Below, one piece after another: positions 27,014 through 36,742 of a stretch of DNA of 41,635 nt. The translations under genes and the position numbers were made by a program. Source of the DNA: Candidatus Moraniibacteriota bacterium (GTDB taxonomy: Bacteria; Patescibacteriota; Minisyncoccia; Moranbacterales; UBA2206); contig JAUXSK010000007.1 of NCBI GenBank assembly GCA_030679995.1, positions 1-41,635 of the forward strand, given 5' to 3'. The notes below the pieces were generated by a model. It was not told the origin of the DNA, made no database searches, and was given only the letters and a program-made list of their open reading frames with translations. How positions within the stretch are numbered: position 1 is the first letter of the stretch; every line of letters starts with the position of its first letter.

Positions 27014-27301
27014 ATGCAAAAATTGACTGACAACAAGGAACGTATCACTATCGCCTTGAAAAAGGCGCTCGCTTCGCTCGAAAAAATAATCCCTATGGTG
27101 GAGCAAAAAAAGGACTGCTTCTCCATCATCCAACAGAATTTGGCCATTATCGGTTTGCTCAAAAACACCAATCTCCTGATGTTGGAAAGCTATATGGACC
27201 AGCACCTCGGCCTGATGAACAAAAACAAATCGTCACGCCGCGACCTTGAAACCATACGGACGGAAGTTCTGAAAATCGTCCGCACCGCACAGAACAAATA
27301 A
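27014..27301 (+). CDS. CsoR/RcnR-like (DUF156) regulator, tentative
   Basis: All-helical ~95 aa: ALKKALASLEKIIPMVEQKKDCFSIIQQNLAIIGLLKNTNLLMLESYMDQHL; Cys and His at CsoR-like positions; next to an RND operon. Confidence 0.5.
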   Translation: MQKLTDNKERITIALKKALASLEKIIPMVEQKKDCFSIIQQNLAIIGLLKNTNLLMLESYMDQHLGLMNKNKSSRRDLETIRTEVLKIVRTAQNK

Positions 27302-27336
27302 TTTCCTTTAATATACATAATCCTATCGACAATCTT

Positions 27337-28482
27337 ATGCTCAAAAAGAAATATTTGCTTATTTTCGCCCTAGTTTCCATTCCTTTCGGCATTTTACTGG
27401 CCATAAGCAATTCCTCGGATAAAATTACGGCATCCACCGATACCCCGGGCAGAAAAGTGGTGACGACCCCGATTACGCTTGTCGAATTTTCACCCCAAAG
27501 CCCCTATTGCGGATTCGCAGTCGGCGCCCAACGGGCTGAAATCGTTCCGGAAATAAACGGCACAATCCAAAAACTTTTCAAAAATGAAGGCGACACCGTC
27601 CGCACCGGAGAAACAATCGCCATCATAGACGACTCGACTATCGATGCGCAAGCGTCCGGATTGGCCCAAGTTTCCAGTGATTCGCAAAAAACATACGATG
27701 ATACCAAGAAACTTTACGCCCAAAAAGTCGACGAAGCCAAGGCCGCCCTCAAAAAAAGCAAAGTTAGCTATGATGACGGGGATGCCACCAGAGAAGATGT
27801 GAAGTTGGCCGAGGAAGCGGTCAACAGCGCCAAGCGCGCCCGCGATTTGCAGATTTCCGCCGCCCATATCCAGGTTTCCAGCGCTGAAAGCCAGCGATCA
27901 GTCGCCGACAGTTATGCGCAAAAACGGATCATCCGCGCCCCTTTTTCCGGCACGATCACCCGGCGCCACACGACAACCGGTTCATTTGTCGCTGCCGGAA
28001 CGCCCATCTATTCCCTTTCCGCTCCCGGCGCGATAGAAATCGAATTTAACATCCCCCAACGGATAATCACCAACCTCGCCGCCAATCAAAAAATCGACCT
28101 CATTAAGGAGAATTCCGCGATTACATCCGGCTTCGTTTATGCCAAAAATCCTTTTTCAAATTCAGCCGATTCGAACGGTATCGTCCGTTTGCGCACGAAA
28201 AATCCGCTAGAAAATCCTGTTTTGATCGGAGATTATATCTGCGCCAAATTTCCTTTGGAAAATCCCAAAGAGGCGCTGGCTGTTCCGGAAAACTCCATCC
28301 TGCATGAATTCGGCGACTCTTTTATCTTTGTCGCCCAAGATAGCATCGCCCGCAAAAAAAACGTCACCACCGGCGCGACTGCGGAAGGCAGGACGGAAAT
28401 CCTCTCCGGATTGCAACCTGGAGAAATAGTCATCACGCAAGGTTTGAATGAAATCGATGATAATGATCTGATAATTTATTAA
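27337..28482 (+). CDS. RND efflux periplasmic adaptor (MFP/HlyD family)
   Basis: EINGTIQKLFKNEGDTVRTGETIAIID, RIIRAPFSGTITRRHTTTGSFVAAGTPIYSL. Confidence 0.93.
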   Translation: MLKKKYLLIFALVSIPFGILLAISNSSDKITASTDTPGRKVVTTPITLVEFSPQSPYCGFAVGAQRAEIVPEINGTIQKLFKNEGDTVRTGETIAIIDDSTIDAQASGLAQVSSDSQKTYDDTKKLYAQKVDEAKAALKKSKVSYDDGDATREDVKLAEEAVNSAKRARDLQISAAHIQVSSAESQRSVADSYAQKRIIRAPFSGTITRRHTTTGSFVAAGTPIYSLSAPGAIEIEFNIPQRIITNLAANQKIDLIKENSAITSGFVYAKNPFSNSADSNGIVRLRTKNPLENPVLIGDYICAKFPLENPKEALAVPENSILHEFGDSFIFVAQDSIARKKNVTTGATAEGRTEILSGLQPGEIVITQGLNEIDDNDLIIY

Positions 28483-28500
28483 TGCGCCATCGAATATCCT

Positions 28501-31500
28501 ATGGACAACGAAAAAAATACCGTCGGTATCTCAGGCAGAATCACACGCCTTTTTCTTAATAACCGCGAGCTAAGCATCCTCTCTATCCTCATCATTGCCG
28601 CCTGGGGCATCGTGAGTTTTGTTTTGATGCCTAAACAATACAATCCGGAAATCGTCGCCCCGGCCTTTATCATTTCCACCGATCTTCCCAACGCCACCAG
28701 CCAGGAAGTTTTTGAGTTGGTCACCCGCCGGATGGAAGACACTATCAAGGAAATTCCCGAGGTGGATGAAATTTCCTCCCAATCATTTTCCGGCGGCCAA
28801 AGCATAGTGATGGTCAAATTCTATGTCGGTTCTGATTTGGAAAAAGCCAAAATAACCCTTACCCAGAAAATGCGCGATAACGCCCAATTGAAACCTGCCG
28901 GCGCTTCCGATCCGGTCGTCCAAACGATGGATCCGGAAGATGTCCCGATTATTTCCATCGGCCTTACTTCTGACAAATTTTCTGAGGAAGCTTTGCGCAA
29001 AGCGGCCATCACCATCTCCGACAATCTTAAACAAATTGACGGAACATCCAAAATAGAAATCAAAGGCGGACGCATCAACAATCTCAATGTGAATCTTGAA
29101 GCCGGAAAACTTGCCGCGTTAAAAATTTCCCCCCTTGAAGTCACCCAGGCCATCCAATCAGCCAATGGAACCTACGGGGTGCACGCGCTCAAAAACGAAA
29201 ACTACAATTCCGTTTTGACCGTCGACGGCAATATCCAAGATGTCCGAGAATTGGAAAACATCATCATCCGATCGCAAAATTCCTCGATTATCCGCGTGTC
29301 GGATGTCGCTACGGTAAATTACGGATCGGGAGAAATCACTGATTATGTCCGCTTGCGCGAGAAAAAACGATCCGATTCCGCTAAGCCGGTAGTCTATATC
29401 GCTATCTCCAAATTAAAAGGCACCAATGCCACGACAGTTGCCAATGCGATTATCGCCAAATTGGATGCCGGTAAAAATTCCTATATCCCGCGGGAAATTG
29501 AAACCCAAATCCTCCATAATGAAGGTGCGACCGCCGATGAAGAAATTACCAAGCTATCCATCGAACTGGCCAAATCGATCGCTATCGTCGGCGCGGTGCT
29601 CTTTTTAATCTTGGGATTCCGCAGCGCACTCATCGTTTCGCTGGTTATCCCGCTCATCCTTTTAGCGGTTTTTGCCGTCGGCGACCTGTTCGGGCAAACG
29701 ATCAACCGCATCACCCTTTTCGCCCTTATCCTCTCACTCGGTCTTTTGGTGGATGATGCCATCGTGGTCGTGGAAAATATCAACCGCTATTTCCGGATGA
29801 AATTAGGCCTAAGCAAAACCGAAACCGTAGTGCGCGCCGTGGACGAAGTCGGTTCGGCTCTTTTTATGTCCACTCTTACGATGATCCTGGCTTTCGTGCC
29901 GATGGCCTTCGTTTCAGGGATGATGGGGCCATACATCGGACCGATTCCTTTTTTTGTGCCAGTCGCCCTGGCGGCTTCCCTGCTTTTCGCCATCACCCTT
30001 AATCCGTTTTTCGCCCATCTCTTCACCAAAGAACAAACGCAGGAAAAAAAGCCGAATGTCATTAACCGCGCTATCGGAAAAATCGAAGCGATTTATGCCA
30101 AAACCATACAACTATTGCTTGATAACCAAAAAGCGAGGCGGATATTTTTAGCCGGAACAGCCATCGCCATCATCGCCTCCCTCTCATTGCCACTATTTAA
30201 AATCGTGAAGTTCCGGATGCTGCCCAAGGCCGACAAAGCGCAATTCTATCTCTATTTCGATTTGCCTAACGGAACCGATATAGAAAAAACCGACTCGCTT
30301 TCCGCGGAATTGGAAAAATCCATCCTGACGCAGAACAACGTCGAAAGTGTGGAAAGTTTTGTCGGGCAATCACAAATCGTCGATTTCAACGGGCTCTTCA
30401 AAGGAAGTTCGTTCCGCGTCCAGCAAAATCAGGCGACACTAAAAATAAACCTGACCGATCCGGAAAGCCGGAACGCGACCAGTGAAGAAATCGCTTCGGA
30501 AGTCAGGCGTATTTCAGAAAAATTTTCCCTGTCGCATCCGGACGCCAACATAAAAATCGTCGAGGATCCGCCAGGACCACCGGTGCTAGCCACCCTCTTT
30601 CTGAAAATCCAAGGAGAGGATACTGAAAAAATAACCGCTATCGCCCGCGACATAAAGAAAACCGTTTCCACTATTGACGGGATTGTCGATCTTGATACTT
30701 CCATTCCGGAACAGAATGCCAACAAAACCTATCGCATTAACACGGAAAAATCCCAGCAACTTGGCATCGCTCCCAGCAGCATCAACCAGGCTCTTTTTCT
30801 TGGCCTGCACGGAATGCCTGCCGGCGCCTATCATCGCCAAAACAATGCACTCGGCCGGATGAGCGACCAGGAACAGATTATCGTCCGCCTGGATGGGACA
30901 GACCGGCAATTTATCGAGGATTTGAACCGATTGACTGTGCCATCCCAAAACGGGACACCGATCCCCCTGTCCGAACTCCTGATTGAAACTAATTCCAAAA
31001 TCGACAGCTTAATCTATACCGATGAACGGCAAAAAACCGTTTCCATTTCGGCGGAAATGGAAAACCGGAGCGTGGTATACGCGGTATTCGATATCTTTCC
31101 TAAATTATTGGATTATAAATTGCCCGGCGCCCGTGAAACAAAAGCTGACTGGACTCCTTTCGGCGTGACCTACACCGACACGGGAACCGGCGAGCAATAT
31201 TCCGTCATAATCGACGGGGAATGGAAACTCACCTTGGAAGTGTTCCGCGACCTGGGAATCGTGATGGCACTCGTGATGTTTTTGATTTATTTCGTCGTCG
31301 CCGCCCAAACCGAATCGCTAGTTATCCCGCTTCTGATTATGGGCAGCATCCCGCTTTCACTTATCGGAGTCTTGCCGGGATTCGCCATCTTAGGAGCCAT
31401 CAAAGGCACTTATTTCAACGCGACCTCGATGATCGGAGTCATCGCCCTATCCGGGCTGGCGGTCAAAAACGCCATCATCTATCTGGAATATTTGGAACCG

Positions 31501-31734
31501 CTCCGCAAAAAAGGTTTGCCGTTGAAAGATGCATTGGTCGAAACCGGACGCATCCGCCTCCTGCCGATTATCCTCACCTCCCTCACCGCCATTCTCGGCT
31601 CCCTCACCATCGTCAGCGATCCGGTTTGGGAAGGTTTGGCCTGGGCGATCGTTTTCGGTCTCACCGCCTCCACGTTGCTCACCCTGCTGGTGTTCCCGAT
31701 TCTCTATTATCTTTTTGAGCGGAAAGAAAAATAA
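28501..31734 (+). CDS. RND family efflux transporter (AcrB-like)
   Basis: 1077 aa; LSLGLLVDDAIVVVENINRYF, GSALFMSTLTMILAFVPMAFVSGMMG. Confidence 0.96.
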   Translation: MDNEKNTVGISGRITRLFLNNRELSILSILIIAAWGIVSFVLMPKQYNPEIVAPAFIISTDLPNATSQEVFELVTRRMEDTIKEIPEVDEISSQSFSGGQSIVMVKFYVGSDLEKAKITLTQKMRDNAQLKPAGASDPVVQTMDPEDVPIISIGLTSDKFSEEALRKAAITISDNLKQIDGTSKIEIKGGRINNLNVNLEAGKLAALKISPLEVTQAIQSANGTYGVHALKNENYNSVLTVDGNIQDVRELENIIIRSQNSSIIRVSDVATVNYGSGEITDYVRLREKKRSDSAKPVVYIAISKLKGTNATTVANAIIAKLDAGKNSYIPREIETQILHNEGATADEEITKLSIELAKSIAIVGAVLFLILGFRSALIVSLVIPLILLAVFAVGDLFGQTINRITLFALILSLGLLVDDAIVVVENINRYFRMKLGLSKTETVVRAVDEVGSALFMSTLTMILAFVPMAFVSGMMGPYIGPIPFFVPVALAASLLFAITLNPFFAHLFTKEQTQEKKPNVINRAIGKIEAIYAKTIQLLLDNQKARRIFLAGTAIAIIASLSLPLFKIVKFRMLPKADKAQFYLYFDLPNGTDIEKTDSLSAELEKSILTQNNVESVESFVGQSQIVDFNGLFKGSSFRVQQNQATLKINLTDPESRNATSEEIASEVRRISEKFSLSHPDANIKIVEDPPGPPVLATLFLKIQGEDTEKITAIARDIKKTVSTIDGIVDLDTSIPEQNANKTYRINTEKSQQLGIAPSSINQALFLGLHGMPAGAYHRQNNALGRMSDQEQIIVRLDGTDRQFIEDLNRLTVPSQNGTPIPLSELLIETNSKIDSLIYTDERQKTVSISAEMENRSVVYAVFDIFPKLLDYKLPGARETKADWTPFGVTYTDTGTGEQYSVIIDGEWKLTLEVFRDLGIVMALVMFLIYFVVAAQTESLVIPLLIMGSIPLSLIGVLPGFAILGAIKGTYFNATSMIGVIALSGLAVKNAIIYLEYLEPLRKKGLPLKDALVETGRIRLLPIILTSLTAILGSLTIVSDPVWEGLAWAIVFGLTASTLLTLLVFPILYYLFERKEK

Positions 31735-31742
31735 TCCGGACA

Positions 31743-31780
31743 AAAAACAGACAGTCGCTATGATTTGTCTGTTTTTATTC
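31743..31780 (+). terminator. Rho-independent terminator
   Basis: aaaaacagacagtcgctatgatttgtctgtttttatt. Confidence 0.7.
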
Positions 31781-31898
31781 CGATACCGATACAAACAAAA
31801 TCGTGATTATGGAAAAATACGGTCTTTTGACTTTGATAGCCGCCTGTCTTATAATACACTAAGGTTTTAAAGTAAAATATCCCGCTAAGCCCGTAAAT

Positions 31899-32960
31899 AT
31901 GAATCCTCTCATCGAAGAAATAAAAAAGGAATATGCCGAAATATCAGCCCAGCTCAATTCGCCTGAGCTGTTTTCCGATATGGCTAAAATGGCCCAACTC
32001 GGCAAAAGACAGGCGGAACTTTCCGATACCATCTCCAAAATCGAAACCTTGGAAAAAATAGCGGCGACAATGAAAGATAATGCGGAAATCATCAATACCG
32101 ACGAAGATGCTGAGATGAAACAGATGGCAATGGACGAAAACATACGGCTCGCTGAAGAAAAGGAAAAATTAGAGAAAGAACTGGAGTTGATACTTATTCC
32201 CAAGGATCCGAATGACAATAAAAATATCATCGTGGAAATCCGTGCCGGAGCCGGTGGAGACGAATCCGCCTTGTTTTCAGCCGAACTCTTCCGGATGTAT
32301 GCCCGTTTCGCCGAAAAGCACGGTTGGCGGATCGTTCTGCTCAACTCCAATGTCACCGGTGTCGGCGGATATAAAGAAGTTACCTTTGAAATAAACGGAC
32401 TGGGAGCCTATGGCAAGATGAAGTTCGAATCCGGCGTGCACCGAGTACAAAGGATTCCGGAAACCGAAAAGAACGGCCGGGTGCACACTTCCACCTCGAC
32501 CGTGGCCGTTTTACCGGAAGCCGAAGAAATGGATTTCAAGCTGGATGATAACAATATCCGCGTGGACACTTTTTGTTCTTCCGGACCAGGCGGACAGTCC
32601 GTCAACACCACCAAGAGCGCCGTGCGGTTGACCCACATCCCGACCGGCCTTATCGTTTCCTGCCAAGACGAGAAATCGCAAATTAAAAACAAGGAGAAAG
32701 CTATGAAAGTCTTGCGCTCCCGTCTAAAACAGATTGAGGAAGACCGCCGAAGCAAGGAATTAGGCGACGCCAGAAGAAGCCAGATCGGCACCGGCGACCG
32801 CAGTGAAAAAATCCGGACCTACAATTTTCCGCAAGACCGCATCACCGACCACCGCATCAAACAGAATTGGAGCAATATCCACGGCATCTTGGAAGGCGGC
32901 CTCGATGACATCATCAACGCGCTGATCGAAGAAGACGTCAAACTTAAAATGCAAAAATAA
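31899..32960 (+). CDS. prfA: Peptide chain release factor 1
   Basis: [23 protein letters not shown] (GGQ), [27 protein letters not shown] (PxT, RF1 type). Confidence 0.95.
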   Translation: MNPLIEEIKKEYAEISAQLNSPELFSDMAKMAQLGKRQAELSDTISKIETLEKIAATMKDNAEIINTDEDAEMKQMAMDENIRLAEEKEKLEKELELILIPKDPNDNKNIIVEIRAGAGGDESALFSAELFRMYARFAEKHGWRIVLLNSNVTGVGGYKEVTFEINGLGAYGKMKFESGVHRVQRIPETEKNGRVHTSTSTVAVLPEAEEMDFKLDDNNIRVDTFCSSGPGGQSVNTTKSAVRLTHIPTGLIVSCQDEKSQIKNKEKAMKVLRSRLKQIEEDRRSKELGDARRSQIGTGDRSEKIRTYNFPQDRITDHRIKQNWSNIHGILEGGLDDIINALIEEDVKLKMQK

Positions 32961-32966
32961 TTTTCG

Positions 32967-33003
32967 ATAAAAAACTCCGGTTAACCGGAGTTTTTTGTTT
33001 TTC
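32967..33003. terminator. Bidirectional terminator
   Basis: aaaaaactccggttaaccggagttttttgttttt. Confidence 0.88.
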
Positions 33004-33009
33004 AATCTC

Positions 33010-33264
33010 TTATTTTTCCGTATCCACCGACGATTCCGGCGAATATTCCTCTATGGCATCCTCAAGCATCTTTTTAGCTTCCGGATTCGTAAGTTTGTCT
33101 AAAATATTTTTAGCCTCTTTGATATACACTTTTCTCGCGCTATTCCCTTGTTCATCCACCATATACGGATTATTGATGTGCCCGACCAAATTCATAACTA
33201 TCTCCATATCTGTCGCCTCTTCATTCCCTCTGCCAATAGCATTTAACCCTTCCATCTCCTTCAT
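33010..33264 (-). CDS. Hypothetical protein (84 aa)
   Basis: ORF with ATG, flanked by a terminator; helical acidic composition. Confidence 0.55.
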   Translation of the reverse strand: MKEMEGLNAIGRGNEEATDMEIVMNLVGHINNPYMVDEQGNSARKVYIKEAKNILDKLTNPEAKKMLEDAIEEYSPESSVDTEK

Positions 33265-33470
33265 ATTTTTTTACGCGCGATTCCGGATGGCCGCTGGCGC
33301 ATCTGAAGCCGCGCTTGTCTTATGTTAATTAAATCATACTTGAAGTGCCGAAAATTTCCCCTGACTGCTCATGCGGATACGAAGCCGGCTTGATATCTGC
33401 CAGTTTCAATAATATACTAGGGCCTTGCTTTTAATTATACCACACGAATCCGCCCAATGTCCTATCTGAT

Positions 33471-34505
33471 TCACATTTTTTCTAATTTGTCCGCGAAGTA
33501 TCCGAACAATTCTTGGAATATCCTCGTCAGATGTCCGACATATTTTTCACGGTCATCAGTATAATGTTGGTTCCGGATGTCGACCAAAAGCGCGCCGAGA
33601 CAGCGTTCCGCCATCGCCATATCGAACTTCCTTTCAAAATCCGTATCCTGCGCAATGCTGGGGATTTTTTTATACGCCTCAAACCAGCTTTGCAAATATC
33701 CTTTGATTTGCGCGGCAGTCATATTTTGGTCGCGCAAACTTTTCAAGCCATACCAAAGATGGAAAGTCATATCGTAGCATTCCGGCCGGTAGGACCAGAA
33801 CAGATTAGACATCAGGACATACTTGTTGCCAGGAAGCTTGAAAATATCTTCACTGGTAAGATGCCCGTGCATAAATTCCATCCCGATCGAAGGCAGATGG
33901 CGCCCAGCCAAAGAAAGAAACCTTCCTACATTTTCCACTCTGCCTTCGGTCAAATGTCCCTTGGCTTGCGCGATCCTAGCCCAATGCGAAACACGTTGCG
34001 CGGTAAAAACCAAACTGCTTCGTTCATTCGGTTCTTTCGAAAAGAACGGCTCACTCAAACATTTGGTCTTATATTCCTGGTAAAAAGCGCAGAAATCGTC
34101 CGTTTGCTTCCGATTGGCGAAAGGTGTCTGATAAATCCGGGGCGCATCGATATATTCCAAGAGCAGATAGCCATAGCCGGCCCGCTCATCCCATTTCGAA
34201 CCGCCGTAAAATTCCGGCAGTCTGATCGCGGAGCTTCCGTTCTGGCCATTGAACGCGCCAATCATCCTGATCTCATCAATCTCCGGCCGAAGTCCTTGGA
34301 TTTTCAACACTGCCGGTCCGTCCCGCCAAACGCCTTTATAAACCAGACTGGCCACCTTATCATCGTCATATATCTGGCCGCGGAAAATCTCCTTCTCCGG
34401 TTGGAAGCCCGTCTTGGCGATTATTTCCGCAAGCGCCCTCTTTCCTTGATCCGCGAAGTCAGCGTGCTTGAAATATTTTTCCACGATTTCATTGCCCATT
34501 TCCAC
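33471..34505 (-). CDS. Aminoglycoside-phosphotransferase/kinase-fold-like protein, degenerate active site
   Basis: VLKIQG (Lys strand), LLLEYIDAPR hinge-like, MEFMHGHLTSEDIF in place of HGDLxxxN. Confidence 0.6.
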   Translation of the reverse strand: MEMGNEIVEKYFKHADFADQGKRALAEIIAKTGFQPEKEIFRGQIYDDDKVASLVYKGVWRDGPAVLKIQGLRPEIDEIRMIGAFNGQNGSSAIRLPEFYGGSKWDERAGYGYLLLEYIDAPRIYQTPFANRKQTDDFCAFYQEYKTKCLSEPFFSKEPNERSSLVFTAQRVSHWARIAQAKGHLTEGRVENVGRFLSLAGRHLPSIGMEFMHGHLTSEDIFKLPGNKYVLMSNLFWSYRPECYDMTFHLWYGLKSLRDQNMTAAQIKGYLQSWFEAYKKIPSIAQDTDFERKFDMAMAERCLGALLVDIRNQHYTDDREKYVGHLTRIFQELFGYFADKLEKM

Positions 34506-34624
34506 TAAATCAAAAGATGCTTCATAACCGGATTATATCACAACCCACCCTATGCTACGAATTGCGTTTTCAGCCGATAAAAAGCCAGATTCAAGCCCTT
34601 TTAAAGCAATCCAGATGCCGGTTA

Positions 34625-34653
34625 TTGACAAAAAGTCAGGGATGTGCTATACT
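34625..34653 (+). promoter_or_regulatory. Sigma70-type promoter
   Basis: TTGACA (34625-34630), 17-nt spacer, TATACT (34648-34653). Confidence 0.85.
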
Positions 34654-34658
34654 CTTAT

Positions 34659-34862
34659 GTTGGGATGAGGTTTCGCGCTATGCCGGCGCGATACCATATC
34701 GGAGGGCATGTTAAGGAAAGCCTCGGCATTTCAAAGGCTATAAGGGGCATGCGTATTCCGTCCAGTTAAGAAGGAATTCCTCAGAATAACCCGACAACAA
34801 ATCCATCGCTGAAAAGATAGCATTCTTTTCATAAGCCGATGGATTTTTTATTTTTATTGAAA
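34659..34862 (+). ncRNA. Structured non-coding RNA, family unassigned (6S-like is one possibility)
   Basis: Near-consensus promoter, GUUGGGAUGAGG/CCUCAgaauaaCCCGAC closing stem, nested internal stems, terminator aaatccatcg...cgatggattttttattttt, no ORF. Confidence 0.75.
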
Positions 34863-34967
34863 AATTTTGGGCACTGGCATTTTGGATGGTCGTGCGGATT
34901 CCAATTGTGCCTTGGCTAAGCTTGTGCTAGATTTATTTTATCCGCAAATTATTAATATTCGAATCCT

Positions 34968-35852
34968 ATGCGAACCATCACCGATATCCGGAAGGAATAT
35001 TTTAAAAAACTTGATTATCTTGATCTGGAGTTGATCATCGCGCACGCGCTCAAAAAATCGCGGGAATTCGTCGTGTCGCACCTGGAATACGAGCTCTCAG
35101 AAGCCCGCTTGGCTGCAATCCAATCATTCGTCGTCAGACGCGCCAAGCACGAGCCCTTGGCCTATATCTTGGGCCACAAGGAATTCTACGGCTTCGATTT
35201 TAAAGTCACGCCCAACACTCTCATCCCCCGCCCTGAAACCGAATCGTTAGTCGAAGATGTCTTGCGACATTTGCAAGCCGCGGACCGCGGACAGAAAACC
35301 GTCATCGACATCGGCACCGGCTCAGGCAATATAATCATTTCTCTTGCGAGAATTTTAAGTGATTCCAAATTCCAAATTCCAAATTCCAAATTCTACGGCA
35401 TCGACATTTCCAAGGAAGCTTTGCGGATCGCCAAACACAATGCCAAATCCAATGGCGTTTCAGAAAAAATAAAATTCCTGCACGGAAACTTGCTCGAACC
35501 GATGTTTGAAATCCATTCCGCATTCCGCATTCCGCATTCCATCATTATTACCGCCAACCTCCCTTATCTCTCACGGGAAATTTACGATGCCACACTGCCA
35601 AACGTAAAAAAATATGAACCTAAGTCGGCCCTATACAGTCCGGATGAAGGACTCGCGCATTATGAAGCATTATTCAAACAGCTGGAAAAAACGATTGCGA
35701 ATTATGGACCGCAAATTGAAATTTTTCTGGAAATCAGCCCGGAACAGAAAACCAAGCTCCCAAAGCTGATAAAAAAACATCTGCCTGACGCCCGTGTCGA
35801 ATTCCGGAAAGACTTAGCTGGGAAATGGCGTGTGTGCCATATAGCGCTTTAA
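34968..35852 (+). CDS. prmC: Release factor glutamine methyltransferase
   Basis: PLAYILGHKEFYGFDFKVTPNTLIPRPETESLVE, VIDIGTGSGNI, TANLPYLSREIY. Confidence 0.94.
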   Translation: MRTITDIRKEYFKKLDYLDLELIIAHALKKSREFVVSHLEYELSEARLAAIQSFVVRRAKHEPLAYILGHKEFYGFDFKVTPNTLIPRPETESLVEDVLRHLQAADRGQKTVIDIGTGSGNIIISLARILSDSKFQIPNSKFYGIDISKEALRIAKHNAKSNGVSEKIKFLHGNLLEPMFEIHSAFRIPHSIIITANLPYLSREIYDATLPNVKKYEPKSALYSPDEGLAHYEALFKQLEKTIANYGPQIEIFLEISPEQKTKLPKLIKKHLPDARVEFRKDLAGKWRVCHIAL

Positions 35853-35862
35853 TTTCCACATA

Positions 35863-35898
35863 TCAAAAACCCGCGTGTTAGCGGGTTTTTGATATGCA
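35863..35898 (+). terminator. Rho-independent terminator
   Basis: tatcaaaaacccgcgtgttagcgggtttttgata. Confidence 0.85.
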
Positions 35899-35972
35899 AC
35901 CTTATCTTATAATTCCCTAAATGAATTTATTTACGGACTTATTCAAAAGTTGACAAGTTATGTGGAAAAAGA

Positions 35973-36092
35973 CTATTTCTTTTTCTTAGCTGCTGCTTTC
36001 TTTTTTGGAGCTGCTTTTTTCACAGTCTTCTTTACTGCTTTTTTCACAGCCTTCTTTACTGCTTTTTTAGCTACTTTTTTCTTTGCTGCCAT
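35973..36092 (-). CDS. Histone-H1-like Lys/Ala-rich small basic protein (39 aa)
   Basis: MAAKKKVAKKAVKKAVKKAVKKTVKKAAPKKKAAAKKKK*; RBS AAAGGAAGG upstream. Confidence 0.85.
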   Translation of the reverse strand: MAAKKKVAKKAVKKAVKKAVKKTVKKAAPKKKAAAKKKK

Positions 36093-36742
36093 TTTGTTTC
36101 ACCTTCCTTTCTATTTTAATTTTCCCGCTTAGCGGGATCAGCCTCGCGCTGATATTTAATTTATTTTTGTTTCGACCTTTTTGTAAGAAACATTTTTAAA
36201 AAATAAAAATATTTCTTAACTGAGTAAATTATAGAACATATAATTTATTTTGCAATAGCAAAAAGTTATCCACAGATAAAATTTTTACAAAAATAAATCA
36301 TATCTGCTTATACTACAAAATTATACCGCGAATATTTCTTGCGATACCAAAAAAATCCTGACCGTAAACTTAAACTTCTCATCGCTTCGCCAGTTAAAAA
36401 AATCATTCCGCTGAAAATAATTTCAAATTCGATTTGGGAAATATTATTATTGGAAATTATTCTGAAAACGTCGATTTAAAAAACATATATCATCCCTTTG
36501 TTTCCAACCGGGTCCATTCAAAATCGCCATAACCGCAAAAAAAGCTTCCGTTATCTCGATATTAAGCCCTAAATGGCATTTTTTGTCTAGTTGACGCCCC
36601 CGCCAGCTTTGCTAGAATTTAAAGACAGACTAGGATTTGGTCGGAATGCTCCAGCTTATGGAGTAAAACGCCCGCCTAAGGCGGACAAGCTTCAACGTAA
36701 GCCCTTTAATAATTAAAAATAGAAAGGAAGGTGATAAAACAT

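Noticed and set aside
33513-34508. 331-aa plus-strand ORF
   Set aside because: Antisense mirror of the kinase-fold gene at 33471-34505, which has protein-like motifs and an ATG.
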